From contig NZ_JAKRMU010000009.1 of NCBI RefSeq assembly GCF_022345965.1, positions 1 through 64,000 on the forward strand: DNA of 64,000 bases. The letters are read 5' to 3'. The notes below the pieces were generated by a model. The model had not been told where the DNA came from, did not search any database, and saw nothing but the letters and a program-made list of their open reading frames with translations. Below are positions 1-7,202 of the stretch, in pieces (the stretch's first letter is position 1; every line of letters starts with the position of its first letter). The position numbers and the translations under genes are program-made. Origin of the DNA: Corynebacterium sp. ACRQK (lineage in GTDB: Bacteria; Actinomycetota; Actinomycetes; Mycobacteriales; Mycobacteriaceae).

Positions 1-410
1 CAAAGGTTGGTCAACAAAGTATCTAAACTTGGTTCATCACGCTATTGAGTTCTCAAACAACCTACGCACACAACAAACACACCACACAATCGGTGGCAGC
101 CACGTTGCGACGGATTACGAGCGTAAAGCAACCGTGAAGATAAAGCAAATTCCCGGTAAACAACCCGCTGCACTCGCACACACACGAACTGTTTTTACAG
201 CTTTAAAATGATTGGCCAGACGCTTATGACTACCAGCGTTCCGAGAGTCTATAACCCGCGGTGCTGTGTCGCGCTGACTTGGATTAATGTACACACACCC
301 CACACCAAACACAAACCCGCAGGCCAAAAGGCTTTTCTGCAGGGTATGAAATCACACTAAAGTGCACATGCACCCGTCTACAGGGTTTTAACACTGCACA
401 GACTCAGCCT
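1..410 (-). other. rRNA operon leader and promoter region
   Basis: No protein gene is visible in these 410 bases. Read on the minus strand the segment leads out of the left edge and contains the actinobacterial rRNA leader motif (see 42-62). In corynebacteria and mycobacteria an rRNA operon commonly follows murA in the same direction, so the 16S gene should begin just beyond base 1. The rRNA promoter or promoters should lie between murA and about base 70. The stretch is A+T-richer than its surroundings, but I could not pick a single convincing -35/-10 pair. Confidence 0.7.
42..62 (-). promoter_or_regulatory. rRNA leader boxA-like antitermination motif
   Basis: On the minus strand this reads GGTTGTTTGAGAACTCAATA, which matches the conserved motif (GTTGTTTGAGAACTCAA) found ahead of 16S and 23S genes in mycobacteria and corynebacteria. 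It belongs to the Nus-dependent antitermination and processing leader. The match is from memory of the motif, and the 16S gene itself is outside the window. Confidence 0.75.
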
Positions 411-1667
411 TTAGCGCTTCACGCGCTCCACTTCTGCACCCAGTGAGCACAGCTGTTCCGGGAACTCCGGGTAGCCACGGTCAATGTGGTAGACGTCGTG
501 CACTTCGGTCTTCCCGTCCGCCACCAGGCCGGCCAGCACTAGTCCCGCACCCGCGCGAATGTCTGAGCTCCACACCGGCGCAGAAGAAAGCTGCTCCCTA
601 CCCCGGATAACCACGTGGTGGCCGTCAATGCTGGCGTCCGCCCCCAAGCGCATCATCTCGTCGACAAACCGGAAGCGGGACTCAAAGATGTTCTCCGTGA
701 TCACGCTCATGCCTTCGCTCACAGTGCACAGCGCAATCGCCATCGGCTGCAGATCAGTCGGGAATCCGGGGAAAGGTAATGTTTGGTAGTCCACCGCCTT
801 GGGGCGTTCGTGCTGCACTACCCTAAAGCCGGTCGGGTACGTCTCAACCTGGGCGCCAACAAGCTTTAGCTTCTCCAAAACCAGGTGCAAGTGCTGTGGA
901 TCGATACCTCCGACCGTGATGTCCCCTCGCGTCATTACTGCGGCATACGCCCAGGTGCCAGCGACAATTCGGTCGCCAACGACTTCGTGGTCCACCGGGT
1001 TTAGTCGCTTCACCCCCTCGACGGTGATGGTGTTGGAACCGGCGCCGCTGATCTTCGCGCCCATCGCTACCAGCATGTCGCACAGGTCTACGATCTCCGG
1101 TTCGCGCGCCGCATTGTCCAGTGTGGTGGTGCCCTCAGCCAACACCGCAGCGGTCAGAATGTTCTCTGTTGCGCCCACCGAGGGGAAGTCCAGCTTAATC
1201 TGCGCGCCATGGAGCTCTTCTGTCTCGGCGACCAGGCAACCGTGTTCGATCTTGGTGGTTGCACCCAGGAGCTCTAGGCCGGATTGGTGCATATCAAGGG
1301 GGCGGGAACCGATGGCGTCACCACCAGGAAGAGCAACCCGCGCCTTGAGGCACCGCGAGGTCAATGGCCCCAGCACCGCGACGGATGCACGGAACTGGCG
1401 CACGGCCTCAAAGTCCGCGTTGTACTCGATGTGCTCGGGAGTCGTGATGCGCACGACGTCGCCATCGAGCTCCACCTCACAGCCCAGGCCGCGCAGAACC
1501 TCAGCCATATAGGGCACGTCGGCGATTTCGGGGCAATTGGTCAACGTGGTGGTCCCAGGCGCCAAAAGCGCTGCTGACATGAGCTTAAGCACGCTGTTCT
1601 TGGCGCCGGACACCTTGATGGCGCCCTGCAGCCTGGTTCCACCTGTCACTACGAAGCTGTCTTTCAC
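411..1667 (-). CDS. murA: UDP-N-acetylglucosamine 1-carboxyvinyltransferase MurA
   Basis: First committed step of peptidoglycan precursor synthesis in the cytoplasm: transfer of enolpyruvate from PEP to UDP-GlcNAc. The 418 residues match the family length, with the N-terminal GAKNS motif (about 21-25) and the double inside-out alpha/beta fold typical of EPSP-synthase-like enzymes. The active-site loop reads [11 protein letters not shown], so residue 117 (codon 1317-1319, GAC) is Asp where most bacteria have the Cys that fosfomycin alkylates. The same Asp117 occurs in Mycobacterium tuberculosis MurA and gives intrinsic fosfomycin resistance. It lies between ramA and an rRNA leader, a conserved actinobacterial position. 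Confidence 0.97.
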   Translation of the reverse strand: MKDSFVVTGGTRLQGAIKVSGAKNSVLKLMSAALLAPGTTTLTNCPEIADVPYMAEVLRGLGCEVELDGDVVRITTPEHIEYNADFEAVRQFRASVAVLGPLTSRCLKARVALPGGDAIGSRPLDMHQSGLELLGATTKIEHGCLVAETEELHGAQIKLDFPSVGATENILTAAVLAEGTTTLDNAAREPEIVDLCDMLVAMGAKISGAGSNTITVEGVKRLNPVDHEVVGDRIVAGTWAYAAVMTRGDITVGGIDPQHLHLVLEKLKLVGAQVETYPTGFRVVQHERPKAVDYQTLPFPGFPTDLQPMAIALCTVSEGMSVITENIFESRFRFVDEMMRLGADASIDGHHVVIRGREQLSSAPVWSSDIRAGAGLVLAGLVADGKTEVHDVYHIDRGYPEFPEQLCSLGAEVERVKR

Positions 1668-1681
1668 GCCCCCCAGCCTAT

Positions 1682-1713
1682 AAAAAAATCGCCCCGCGCA
1701 AAGCGGAGCGATT
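1682..1713 (-). terminator. Rho-independent terminator of ramA
   Basis: On the minus strand AATCGCTCCGC and GCGGGGCGATT form a stem around a short loop, followed by a run of seven T. It lies 24 bases after the ramA stop codon and just before murA. Confidence 0.85.
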
Positions 1714-1737
1714 GTTCAAAGCAATATCAGGGCTGAA

Positions 1738-2595
1738 TCAGGGCAATGCGCCGATACGTCGAGCGGCGTTGACCGCCTCGTAACGGGTGTGTGCCCCGAG
1801 CTTACGCATCACGGAGCGCAGGTAGCTCTTCACGGTCTCCGCGCCGATACCCATCTCGGCTGCGGCCTCTACGTTCGTATGCCCCAGGGCCACGCAGGCC
1901 AACACGTCGAGCTCGCGCGCTGAAAGCTTGGTGGTCTGCTTCACACGCACTGGAGAAACCATCTGGTCGCACAGAGCTTCAATGTCGCGACGCAGGTCTT
2001 CGTCCTCCACGCGATTGGCCAGCATGCGCAGCTTGCTGTGCGTGGCGCGCACTTGCTCCCATTCCGCACCGGACATCGACCGGACTTGCTTGTTTGCAGC
2101 CGCCCCTGCCGCTGCACCGCGTCCAGCGTCGTTTGCGCGCAGCGCCTCGTTGACAGCAATCTCCTGTTCCAGGCAGCGGGCAGTCATGGTGACCTCTTCG
2201 AGCACCTTATCGCCCATGCGGGCACGCGAGTGGACGCCTGCGTAGAGCACTCCCCTGACTTCCCGCTTCACAATCACAGGCACGGCAACGACGGAGTGCA
2301 ACCCTTCGTCACGGATGTGCCGATCGAAGTCGTGGCTGATGGCCTTTGCCCGGGTGTAATCGGAAACACCCACGGGGCGGCGGGTGGTCACCACGCGCCC
2401 ACCAACTCCCGCACCCGGGGCAATCTCAAGGTTGTGCAGCGCTGGGGTGCGTAGACCCACCCACTTGGAGATCCGCAACTTTCCGTCCGCCGAGCTCGTG
2501 GCGTACATAGTCACCGGAATGCCGGTCGCGTTCTTTAGAGAATTCAGCGCAGAAATGATGACGTCGTCGTCATCGCGTTGCCGCTGCTGGTCCAC
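1738..2595 (-). CDS. ramA: LuxR-type global regulator of acetate/carbon metabolism RamA
   Basis: DNA-binding regulator that in C. glutamicum controls acetate, central carbon and cell-wall genes. The N-terminal half is GAF-like (about 15-140, with VGGRVV and GVLYAGVHSR), and the C-terminal LuxR helix-turn-helix contains LSARELDVLACVALGHTNVE and the ending AARRIGALP, near-identical to C. glutamicum RamA as I remember it. The GTG at 2595 is chosen because AGGAG lies eight bases upstream and the resulting start (MDQQRQRDD) resembles the C. glutamicum N-terminus. A GTG at 2604 overlaps that ribosome-binding site. The gene is monocistronic, with its own terminator and a promoter carrying RamA-like C-tracts. 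Confidence 0.95.
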   Translation of the reverse strand: MDQQRQRDDDDVIISALNSLKNATGIPVTMYATSSADGKLRISKWVGLRTPALHNLEIAPGAGVGGRVVTTRRPVGVSDYTRAKAISHDFDRHIRDEGLHSVVAVPVIVKREVRGVLYAGVHSRARMGDKVLEEVTMTARCLEQEIAVNEALRANDAGRGAAAGAAANKQVRSMSGAEWEQVRATHSKLRMLANRVEDEDLRRDIEALCDQMVSPVRVKQTTKLSARELDVLACVALGHTNVEAAAEMGIGAETVKSYLRSVMRKLGAHTRYEAVNAARRIGALP

Positions 2596-2661
2596 CTGGT
2601 TCACTCCTCAAACTTGACCTGTGGCGCCCGCCCCGAAGGGCTAGGACGTCGTGTGAGAGGG

Positions 2662-2701
2662 AGTATAGTTCACCCCCTTGTTACCCCCAAAACTGCCCCC
2701 A
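2662..2701 (-). promoter_or_regulatory. ramA promoter with three phased RamA-type C-tracts
   Basis: Minus-strand promoter TTGGGG, 17-bp spacer, TATACT (-10 at 2662-2667). Three C5 tracts on the plus strand begin at 2672 (ACCCCC), 2683 (ACCCCC) and 2694 (TGCCCCC), exactly 11 bp apart. RamA is known to bind short G/C tracts of this kind and to repress its own gene. The tracts cover the -35 region, which suits autorepression. Assignment is by resemblance only. Confidence 0.6.
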
Positions 2702-2776
2702 TGCTTTTGTTGCAAGAAGGGAAGGGCGCGCGCACGACCTTATCGGGGCTAATCGAACAGAGTTTCTCAGGAAAAG

Positions 2777-3313
2777 TTAAGCGCTACCTAGGTTTATTAT
2801 GCGAGCCAAGCTGTTGTCCACTGTCTTATCAGCAGCCTTCAAAAGATGCTTTTCCAGCCTTCCGGCAATCAGCGGCACCGACACATCTGCGATCAGAATC
2901 GCCTCTACTGCGGTCTCCGCCGCCCCTTCTGCTGCGAACTCCCCAGCGCCCCCAGTGACGGGTGCGTAGATGAAGTGAGTATCCATCGTCCCCATCTTCA
3001 TTGGCAGATCCATCTCGGCCTTTACCTCGAACGCGCCGGTTTCATCCGGAGGCGAAACGTAGGTCTCTTGGTATGCGATGGGCGCCTCACCGTCTTTGGC
3101 GAGTTCTTTTAGCTCTTTTTGTGACGCCCTCACGCCAACCCGCGCCCATACCCGACCATCTGGCAGAACCTCCCGCTCGGCCTCGATGATCTGGGATTCC
3201 GTTTGTTCCACCATCCCTTCGTCCGTCAGCAGGAACGCCTCGCTGGAGACGACCTCATAGACATCATGAATGGACAGGTCAATAGTGCGGTTGACTTGCT
3301 TCGAATGCGACAT
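2777..3313 (-). CDS. DUF2505 family protein
   Basis: 178 residues beginning MSHSKQVNRT. The sequence resembles the DUF2505 family, a START/SRPBCC-like group found between ramA and cysK in corynebacteria: an N-terminal strand plus HDVYEVVSSEAFL, then alternating strands, and a C-terminal amphipathic helix (AGRLEKHLLKAADKT) typical of the START fold. No enzymatic residues can be named and the ligand is unknown. An upstream ATG at 3367 would extend the protein by 18 residues into the end of the neighbouring hydratase gene, so I prefer 3313 despite a weak ribosome-binding site. Same strand and 38 bases downstream of the hydratase gene, so co-transcription is plausible. Confidence 0.7.
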   Translation of the reverse strand: MSHSKQVNRTIDLSIHDVYEVVSSEAFLLTDEGMVEQTESQIIEAEREVLPDGRVWARVGVRASQKELKELAKDGEAPIAYQETYVSPPDETGAFEVKAEMDLPMKMGTMDTHFIYAPVTGGAGEFAAEGAAETAVEAILIADVSVPLIAGRLEKHLLKAADKTVDNSLARIINLGSA

Positions 3314-3351
3314 ATCCGCAATTGTGCCAGGAATGGCGCCCGGTGGTGCGA

Positions 3352-4149
3352 CTAGCGGTGCTGCCACTCCGGCTTGCGCTTCTCCACGAAGGCCGTCATG
3401 CCTTCCTTCTGATCCGCGGTGTCGAAGAGTCGCCAGAACTGCTGACGCTCCGCCTCCACGCCCTCTTCCAGGGTGGTGCGGTAGGCCTCGTCCACCATCT
3501 CGGTGGCGGCAGCCGTTGCGACGTGGGACATGCTTGCAACCTTTGCCGCTACCTTCTGCACCTCGTCAGCGAAGCCCTCCGCCGGAAGCACGCGGGAAAC
3601 TAGACCACTGCGCTCAGCCTCTTCGGCATCCATCATGCGACCGGTGAGGATCAAATCCATGGCCTTGTACTTGCCCACTGCGCGGGTCAGGCGCTGGGTG
3701 CCGCCCATGCCGGGGATGATGCCCAGGGTGATCTCCGGCTGGCCGAACTTTGCGGTCTCGCTAGCCAGCAGAATGTCGCCGAGCATCGCTAGCTCGCAAC
3801 CGCCGCCCAGGGCGAAGCCGGATACGGCGGTAATCAGCGGGGTCTTCAGCTGCGCTAGCTTCTCCCAGTCGCCAAACAGGCGCTTTTCCGCCACCTCGGG
3901 GTAGGTTTCATCCTTCATTTCCTTGATATCCGCGCCAGCGGCGAATGCCTTCTCACTGCCAGTAATAACGATGGCGCCGATCTGCGGATCCGCGTCCAGA
4001 GACTCCGCTGCCGGAACAATTTCAGACAGCACGGCACTGTTCAGCGCGTTGAGGGCCTTCGGGCGGTCCAGGGTGATAGTCGCGACGGCGCCGTTGACGG
4101 CCACCTGGATGTTTTCATAAGTCTGGTTTTCGGTAGTCATGCTTGCCAT
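3352..4149 (-). CDS. Enoyl-CoA hydratase/isomerase (crotonase family)
   Basis: 265 residues (MASMTTENQ...), typical length for a single-domain crotonase. The oxyanion-hole and acid/base region reads FALGGGCELAMLGDI with the first catalytic Glu, followed by FGQPEITLGIIPGMGG with the second, so the protein should hydrate trans-2-enoyl-CoA in fatty-acid beta-oxidation. An LTGRMMDAEEA segment and a C-terminal EKRKPEWQHR end are typical. The start is chosen because AGGGGA precedes it by a suitable distance. A longer frame to 4251 adds a cysteine-rich stretch unlike the family. Its exact chain-length preference cannot be read from sequence. Confidence 0.92.
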   Translation of the reverse strand: MASMTTENQTYENIQVAVNGAVATITLDRPKALNALNSAVLSEIVPAAESLDADPQIGAIVITGSEKAFAAGADIKEMKDETYPEVAEKRLFGDWEKLAQLKTPLITAVSGFALGGGCELAMLGDILLASETAKFGQPEITLGIIPGMGGTQRLTRAVGKYKAMDLILTGRMMDAEEAERSGLVSRVLPAEGFADEVQKVAAKVASMSHVATAAATEMVDEAYRTTLEEGVEAERQQFWRLFDTADQKEGMTAFVEKRKPEWQHR

Positions 4150-4305
4150 TGAACCAAATCCCCTGCTGCGGTGCCTGAGAATTTGGTCAAGATCGGAGCG
4201 TAGGGGCGTCAAAAAAATTATGAAGCACTTACGAACGCACAGGTCAAGCAACCTAGGTCAAGGAACAGTGGTGTCGAGCGGACGAAAAGTGTAGACTACC
4301 CAGTA

Positions 4306-4321
4306 TAGACCGATCAGTCTA
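4306..4321 (+). promoter_or_regulatory. McbR-type operator in the cysK promoter
   Basis: The 16 bases TAGACCGATCAGTCTA are a perfect TAGAC-N6-GTCTA palindrome, the known binding motif of the TetR-type repressor McbR that controls sulfur-amino-acid genes in C. glutamicum and relatives. It overlaps a TATAGA -10 candidate and ends 19 bases before the cysK start, so binding should block transcription. A TAGAC half-site also occurs at 4292-4296. Confidence 0.85.
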
Positions 4322-4340
4322 GAACGAAAGGATCGCCCCC

Positions 4341-5276
4341 ATGGCGAGGATTTACAACAACATCACCGACCTCATCGGCGGAACTCCGCTAGTTAAGCTG
4401 GGCGCATACAGCGAAGGGCTGAAGGCCAACGTCCTGCTGAAGCTGGAAGCTTTTAACCCGGCTAACTCCGTGAAGGACCGCATCGGTAAGGCCATCATCG
4501 AGGCGGCTGAGAAGGACGGCACCCTGAAGCCGGGCGGCACCATCGTCGAGGCAACCTCCGGAAACACCGGTATCGCACTGTCCATGGTCGGCGCCGCTAA
4601 GGGCTACAAGGTCATCCTGACCATGCCGGAAACCATGTCCAACGAGCGCCGTATCATGCTGCGCGCTCTGGGCGCAGAGCTAGTTCTGACCCCGGGCTCC
4701 GCCGGCATGCAGGGCGCAGTCGACAAGGCCAACGAGATCGTCGAGAACACCGACAACGCTATCCTGGCTCGCCAGTTCGCCAACCCGGCAAACCCGGAGG
4801 TCCACTACAACACTACCGGCCCGGAGATCTGGGAAGACACCGACGGTGAAGTAGACATCTTCGTTGCTGGCGTGGGCACCGGCGGCACCATCTCCGGTGC
4901 GGCTAAGTACCTGAAGGAGAAGAACGACAAGATCGAGATCGTCGGTGTGGAGCCGGCGGACTCCCCGCTGCTGACCGAGGGCCGCTTCGGCCCGCACAAA
5001 ATCCAGGGCCTGGGCACCAACTTCTTCCCGGAGATCCTGAACAAGGACATCCTGGACCGCGTGGTGGACGCTCCGCTGGAGAACGCAACTAAGACCGCCC
5101 GCGAGCTGGCCGTCTCCGAAGGCATCCTCTCCGGCATCTCCTCCGGTGCAGCCGTGTGGGCAGCTGTGCAGGAAGCACAGAAGGACGAGAACGAGGGCAA
5201 GACCATCGTCGTCATCGTTCCCGACTTCGGCGAACGCTACGTCTCCACCCTGCTGTTCGACGACCTGCGCGACTAG
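4341..5276 (+). CDS. cysK: Cysteine synthase A (O-acetylserine sulfhydrylase)
   Basis: PLP enzyme making L-cysteine from O-acetylserine and sulfide. The 311 residues carry IGGTPLVKL near the N-terminus, the PLP lysine in NPANSVKDRIG (Lys45), the substrate loop EATSGNTGI, the phosphate-binding GVGTGGTISG, and the C-terminal GISSGAA serine loop. AGAACGAAAGGA provides a ribosome-binding site about eight bases upstream. It is followed by cysE, so both steps from serine are together. The McbR-type palindrome directly upstream predicts repression when sulfur amino acids are plentiful. Very strongly biased codon use (CTG, GGC, AAG) suggests high expression. Confidence 0.97.
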   Translation: MARIYNNITDLIGGTPLVKLGAYSEGLKANVLLKLEAFNPANSVKDRIGKAIIEAAEKDGTLKPGGTIVEATSGNTGIALSMVGAAKGYKVILTMPETMSNERRIMLRALGAELVLTPGSAGMQGAVDKANEIVENTDNAILARQFANPANPEVHYNTTGPEIWEDTDGEVDIFVAGVGTGGTISGAAKYLKEKNDKIEIVGVEPADSPLLTEGRFGPHKIQGLGTNFFPEILNKDILDRVVDAPLENATKTARELAVSEGILSGISSGAAVWAAVQEAQKDENEGKTIVVIVPDFGERYVSTLLFDDLRD

Positions 5277-5342
5277 TTTCGCCCTGGCAGCCACCCGCAA
5301 CCTAGTGACGGCTGGCTAACGGCTAGTAGCTGCAGGCAAGTA

Positions 5343-5388
5343 GGCGCTACCGCCTTTCCACCCCAGCGGTGGAATAGGGGGCAGCGCC
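5343..5388 (+). repeat. Nested inverted repeat between cysK and cysE
   Basis: An outer stem GGCGCT/AGCGCC (5343-5348 and 5383-5388) encloses an inner perfect stem TTCCACC/GGTGGAA (5356-5362 and 5368-5374). There is no clear T-tract after it. It may attenuate or end cysK transcription before the separate cysE promoter (TTATAG at about 5395). Confidence 0.55.
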
Positions 5389-5450
5389 TTCTCGTTATAG
5401 TGGCTGCGAAAGCTTTAAGCCGATCCCCACCCAACCGAAAGACCACACCG

Positions 5451-6035
5451 TTGAGCATTCTTGGACGCATCCGCGAAGACCTGGCTAATGCCCGCGAGCA
5501 CGACCCAGCAGCACGCGGAGACGTAGAAAACGCCATTGTGTACTCCGGCCTGCACGCCATCTGGGCGCACCGCGTATCCCACGCACTGTGGAAGCGGGGG
5601 CACCGGGGCATCGCCCGCATTATTAGCCAAGCCGCTCGCGGTTTCACCGGCATCGAAATCCACCCTGGCGCCACCATCGGCCGTAGGTTCTTTATCGACC
5701 ACGGCATGGGTGTAGTCATCGGCGAAACCGCGGAGATCGGCGATGACGTCATGCTCTACCACGGCGTGACGCTCGGCGGCTCCGAACTGGTGCAGCGCAA
5801 GCGCCACCCCACCATCGGCAACGGCGTGATGATCGGCGCAGGCGCGAAGGTGCTGGGCCCCATCACTATCGGCGAGGGCTCCGCGATCGGCGCCAACGCG
5901 GTAGTGACCAAGGACGCTCCCCCGAACTCCATCCTGACGGGCATCCCGGCGAAGATTCGCCCCCGCAAGCCCAACCAGAACACTCCGCTCGTCGACGCCG
6001 TAAAGTGGGTCGACGATATGCAGAACAACATCTAG
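5451..6035 (+). CDS. cysE: Serine O-acetyltransferase
   Basis: Makes O-acetylserine, the substrate of the neighbouring CysK. An N-terminal helical domain ([18 protein letters not shown], then [15 protein letters not shown]) precedes a left-handed beta-helix of hexapeptide repeats with [19 protein letters not shown] and the catalytic His in LYHGVTLGG. The TTG at 5451 gives a start ([10 protein letters not shown]) that aligns with C. glutamicum CysE and follows CCGAAAG. The in-frame GTG at 5400 adds 17 residues but abuts a TATAGT -10 candidate, so it is probably upstream of the transcript. 194 residues, a short actinobacterial form. Confidence 0.92.
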   Translation: MSILGRIREDLANAREHDPAARGDVENAIVYSGLHAIWAHRVSHALWKRGHRGIARIISQAARGFTGIEIHPGATIGRRFFIDHGMGVVIGETAEIGDDVMLYHGVTLGGSELVQRKRHPTIGNGVMIGAGAKVLGPITIGEGSAIGANAVVTKDAPPNSILTGIPAKIRPRKPNQNTPLVDAVKWVDDMQNNI

Positions 6036-6054
6036 GCGCGCCCCGCAGCGCGCC
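6035..6054. repeat. GC-rich inverted repeat at the cysE/acetyltransferase junction
   Basis: GGCGCGC and GCGCGCC form a perfect 7-bp stem around CCCGCA, starting in the cysE stop codon. No T-tract follows. It could be one of the tail-less terminators proposed for actinobacteria, serving the convergent pair. Confidence 0.45.
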
Positions 6055-6085
6055 CAGTGCGATTGCGCGCACCACGCGCAGCCGA

Positions 6086-6370
6086 CTAGGCCAGCAGCTC
6101 CTTAAAGTCCGGGTTCTTCTCCACGAAGGCCTCGACAGCGGAGCAGCTGGCCTTAATCTTTAGCCCCTCCTCCTTGGTCTCCAGCAAAGCCTCGCTAATC
6201 AGCGGCTTGGATAGCCCCTGCCCTCGGAACTCCGGATCCACCACGGTGTGATTGAAGTCGCGGACGTTGCCCTCCTGGGAATACTCAGCGAAGCCAGCCT
6301 CCTGGTCATCCATGTAAATGACGAAGCGGCTCTGCTCTTGATCGTGAACGACGCTCTTGGTGCCTGACAT
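6086..6370 (-). CDS. Small GNAT-like N-acetyltransferase (YidJ/YjdJ type)
   Basis: 94 residues. The segment FNHTVVDPEFRGQGLSKPLI is the acetyl-CoA binding signature (R/Q-x-x-G-x-G/A) of the minimal GNAT proteins of COG2388, and the rest (SRFVIYMDDQEAGFAEY; KIKASCSAVEAFVEKNPDF) fits the family. The substrate is unknown. The same gene follows cysE in C. glutamicum. A ribosome-binding site (AGGGAG) lies about ten bases before the ATG. In C. glutamicum the next genes are sucD and sucC, which are absent here. Confidence 0.85.
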   Translation of the reverse strand: MSGTKSVVHDQEQSRFVIYMDDQEAGFAEYSQEGNVRDFNHTVVDPEFRGQGLSKPLISEALLETKEEGLKIKASCSAVEAFVEKNPDFKELLA

Positions 6371-6451
6371 AGTGCTGGGACTCCCTTCCCTATTTGCTCT
6401 TCTTATCCTCTAGTAGCTGTGCTAACTTCTAGCCCCCAGTGTACGTACGGC

Positions 6452-6482
6452 AAAACCCCGGTAGCATTCCGCTACCGGGGTT
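6452..6482 (-). terminator. Terminator after tRNA-Phe
   Basis: AACCCCGGTAGC and GCTACCGGGGTT form a perfect 12-bp stem with a five-base loop, followed on the minus strand by TTTT. It lies six bases beyond the 3' end of tRNA-Phe. Confidence 0.9.
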
Positions 6483-6487
6483 AAATG

Positions 6488-6560
6488 TGGCCAGAGCCGG
6501 GATCGAACCGGCGACCTTTCACTTTTCAGGCGAACGCTCTACCAACTGAGCTATCTGGCC
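6488..6560 (-). tRNA. tRNA-Phe (GAA)
   Basis: 73-base cloverleaf on the minus strand from GGCCAGA to TCTGGCC plus discriminator A. The anticodon stem TTCGC/GTGAA encloses loop CTGAAAA with anticodon GAA, and the T loop has GGTTCGATCCC. CCA is not encoded. Confidence 0.95.
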
Positions 6561-6596
6561 TTCGTTGCCCGACCGCTTCCGATTCGAACATCGAAG

Positions 6597-6670
6597 CGAC
6601 CCTGACGGGACTTGAACCCGCGACCTCCGCCGTGACAGGGCGGCGCGCTAACCAACTGCGCCACAGGGCC
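6597..6670 (-). tRNA. tRNA-Asp (GTC), copy 1
   Basis: 74-base cloverleaf. Acceptor stem GGCCCTG/CAGGGTC, anticodon loop CTGTCAC with anticodon GTC, discriminator G as expected for Asp. Identical to the second copy 325 bases away. Confidence 0.95.
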
Positions 6671-6860
6671 AATCTTGCCTGCGCAACTAAATAAAACGAC
6701 CAGACCACAACTTGTCTAAGCCGTCCGTTGCACGAGAATAGACTCTACACAGTCTCAAAGTTCTTAAGCAAATCAGCTGTACAAACGCCATTTCCGGCAA
6801 GCTTTCGCGTCACTGTTGAAGTGTTCAACACACAAGCTGGGGGCATCACAAAGAAAACAA

Positions 6861-6894
6861 AAAGAAAAGAACCCCCCGGCGCGAAAAGCACCGG
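6861..6894 (-). terminator. Terminator after the tRNA-Glu/tRNA-Asp pair
   Basis: On the minus strand CCGGTGC and GCGCCGG (one G-T pair) form a stem with loop TTTTC, followed by GGGGTTCTTTTCTTTTTG. It lies 27 bases after the second tRNA-Asp gene. No gene was found in 6671-6860. Confidence 0.75.
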
Positions 6895-6921
6895 AAAGGC
6901 TCTCTATTAGGTCTTTTATGG

Positions 6922-6995
6922 CGACCCTGACGGGACTTGAACCCGCGACCTCCGCCGTGACAGGGCGGCGCGCTAACCAACTGCGCCACAGGGCC
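6922..6995 (-). tRNA. tRNA-Asp (GTC), copy 2
   Basis: 74 bases, identical to the copy at 6597-6670, including the discriminator. It directly follows tRNA-Glu on the same strand (one base apart), so the two are probably co-transcribed. Confidence 0.95.
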
Positions 6996-6996
6996 G

Positions 6997-7069
6997 TACT
7001 CCCAACGGGATTCGAACCCGTGTTACCGCCGTGAAAGGGCGGGGTCCTAGGCCTCTAGACGATGGGAGC
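6997..7069 (-). tRNA. tRNA-Glu (TTC)
   Basis: 73-base cloverleaf. Acceptor GCTCCCA/TGGGAGT, anticodon loop CTTTCAC with anticodon TTC, T loop GGTTCGAATCC, discriminator A. First gene of a Glu-Asp tRNA unit. The 133 bases upstream to the next gene hold no coding sequence and should contain the tRNA promoter. Confidence 0.95.
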
Positions 7070-7202
7070 TCTACAAAGTAAGCCAGCAAGAAACTCTAGC
7101 TTTCCTTAGCAGCTTGAACAGTTTAAACCAGGGGCGAGCAGCAGAACAAATCGCCCGGTGAGGTGGGCAAAGTCAGCCACTAACCCCGCTTTGGAACACG
7201 TG

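Noticed and set aside
2649..2668. TGTGA motif upstream of ramA as a GlxR (CRP-type) site
   Set aside because: The second half-site TCACA is absent at the right spacing.
6485..7034. Short open frames over the tRNA cluster
   Set aside because: They translate tRNA genes (recurrent LTGLEPATSAVTGRRANQLR-type peptides), not proteins.
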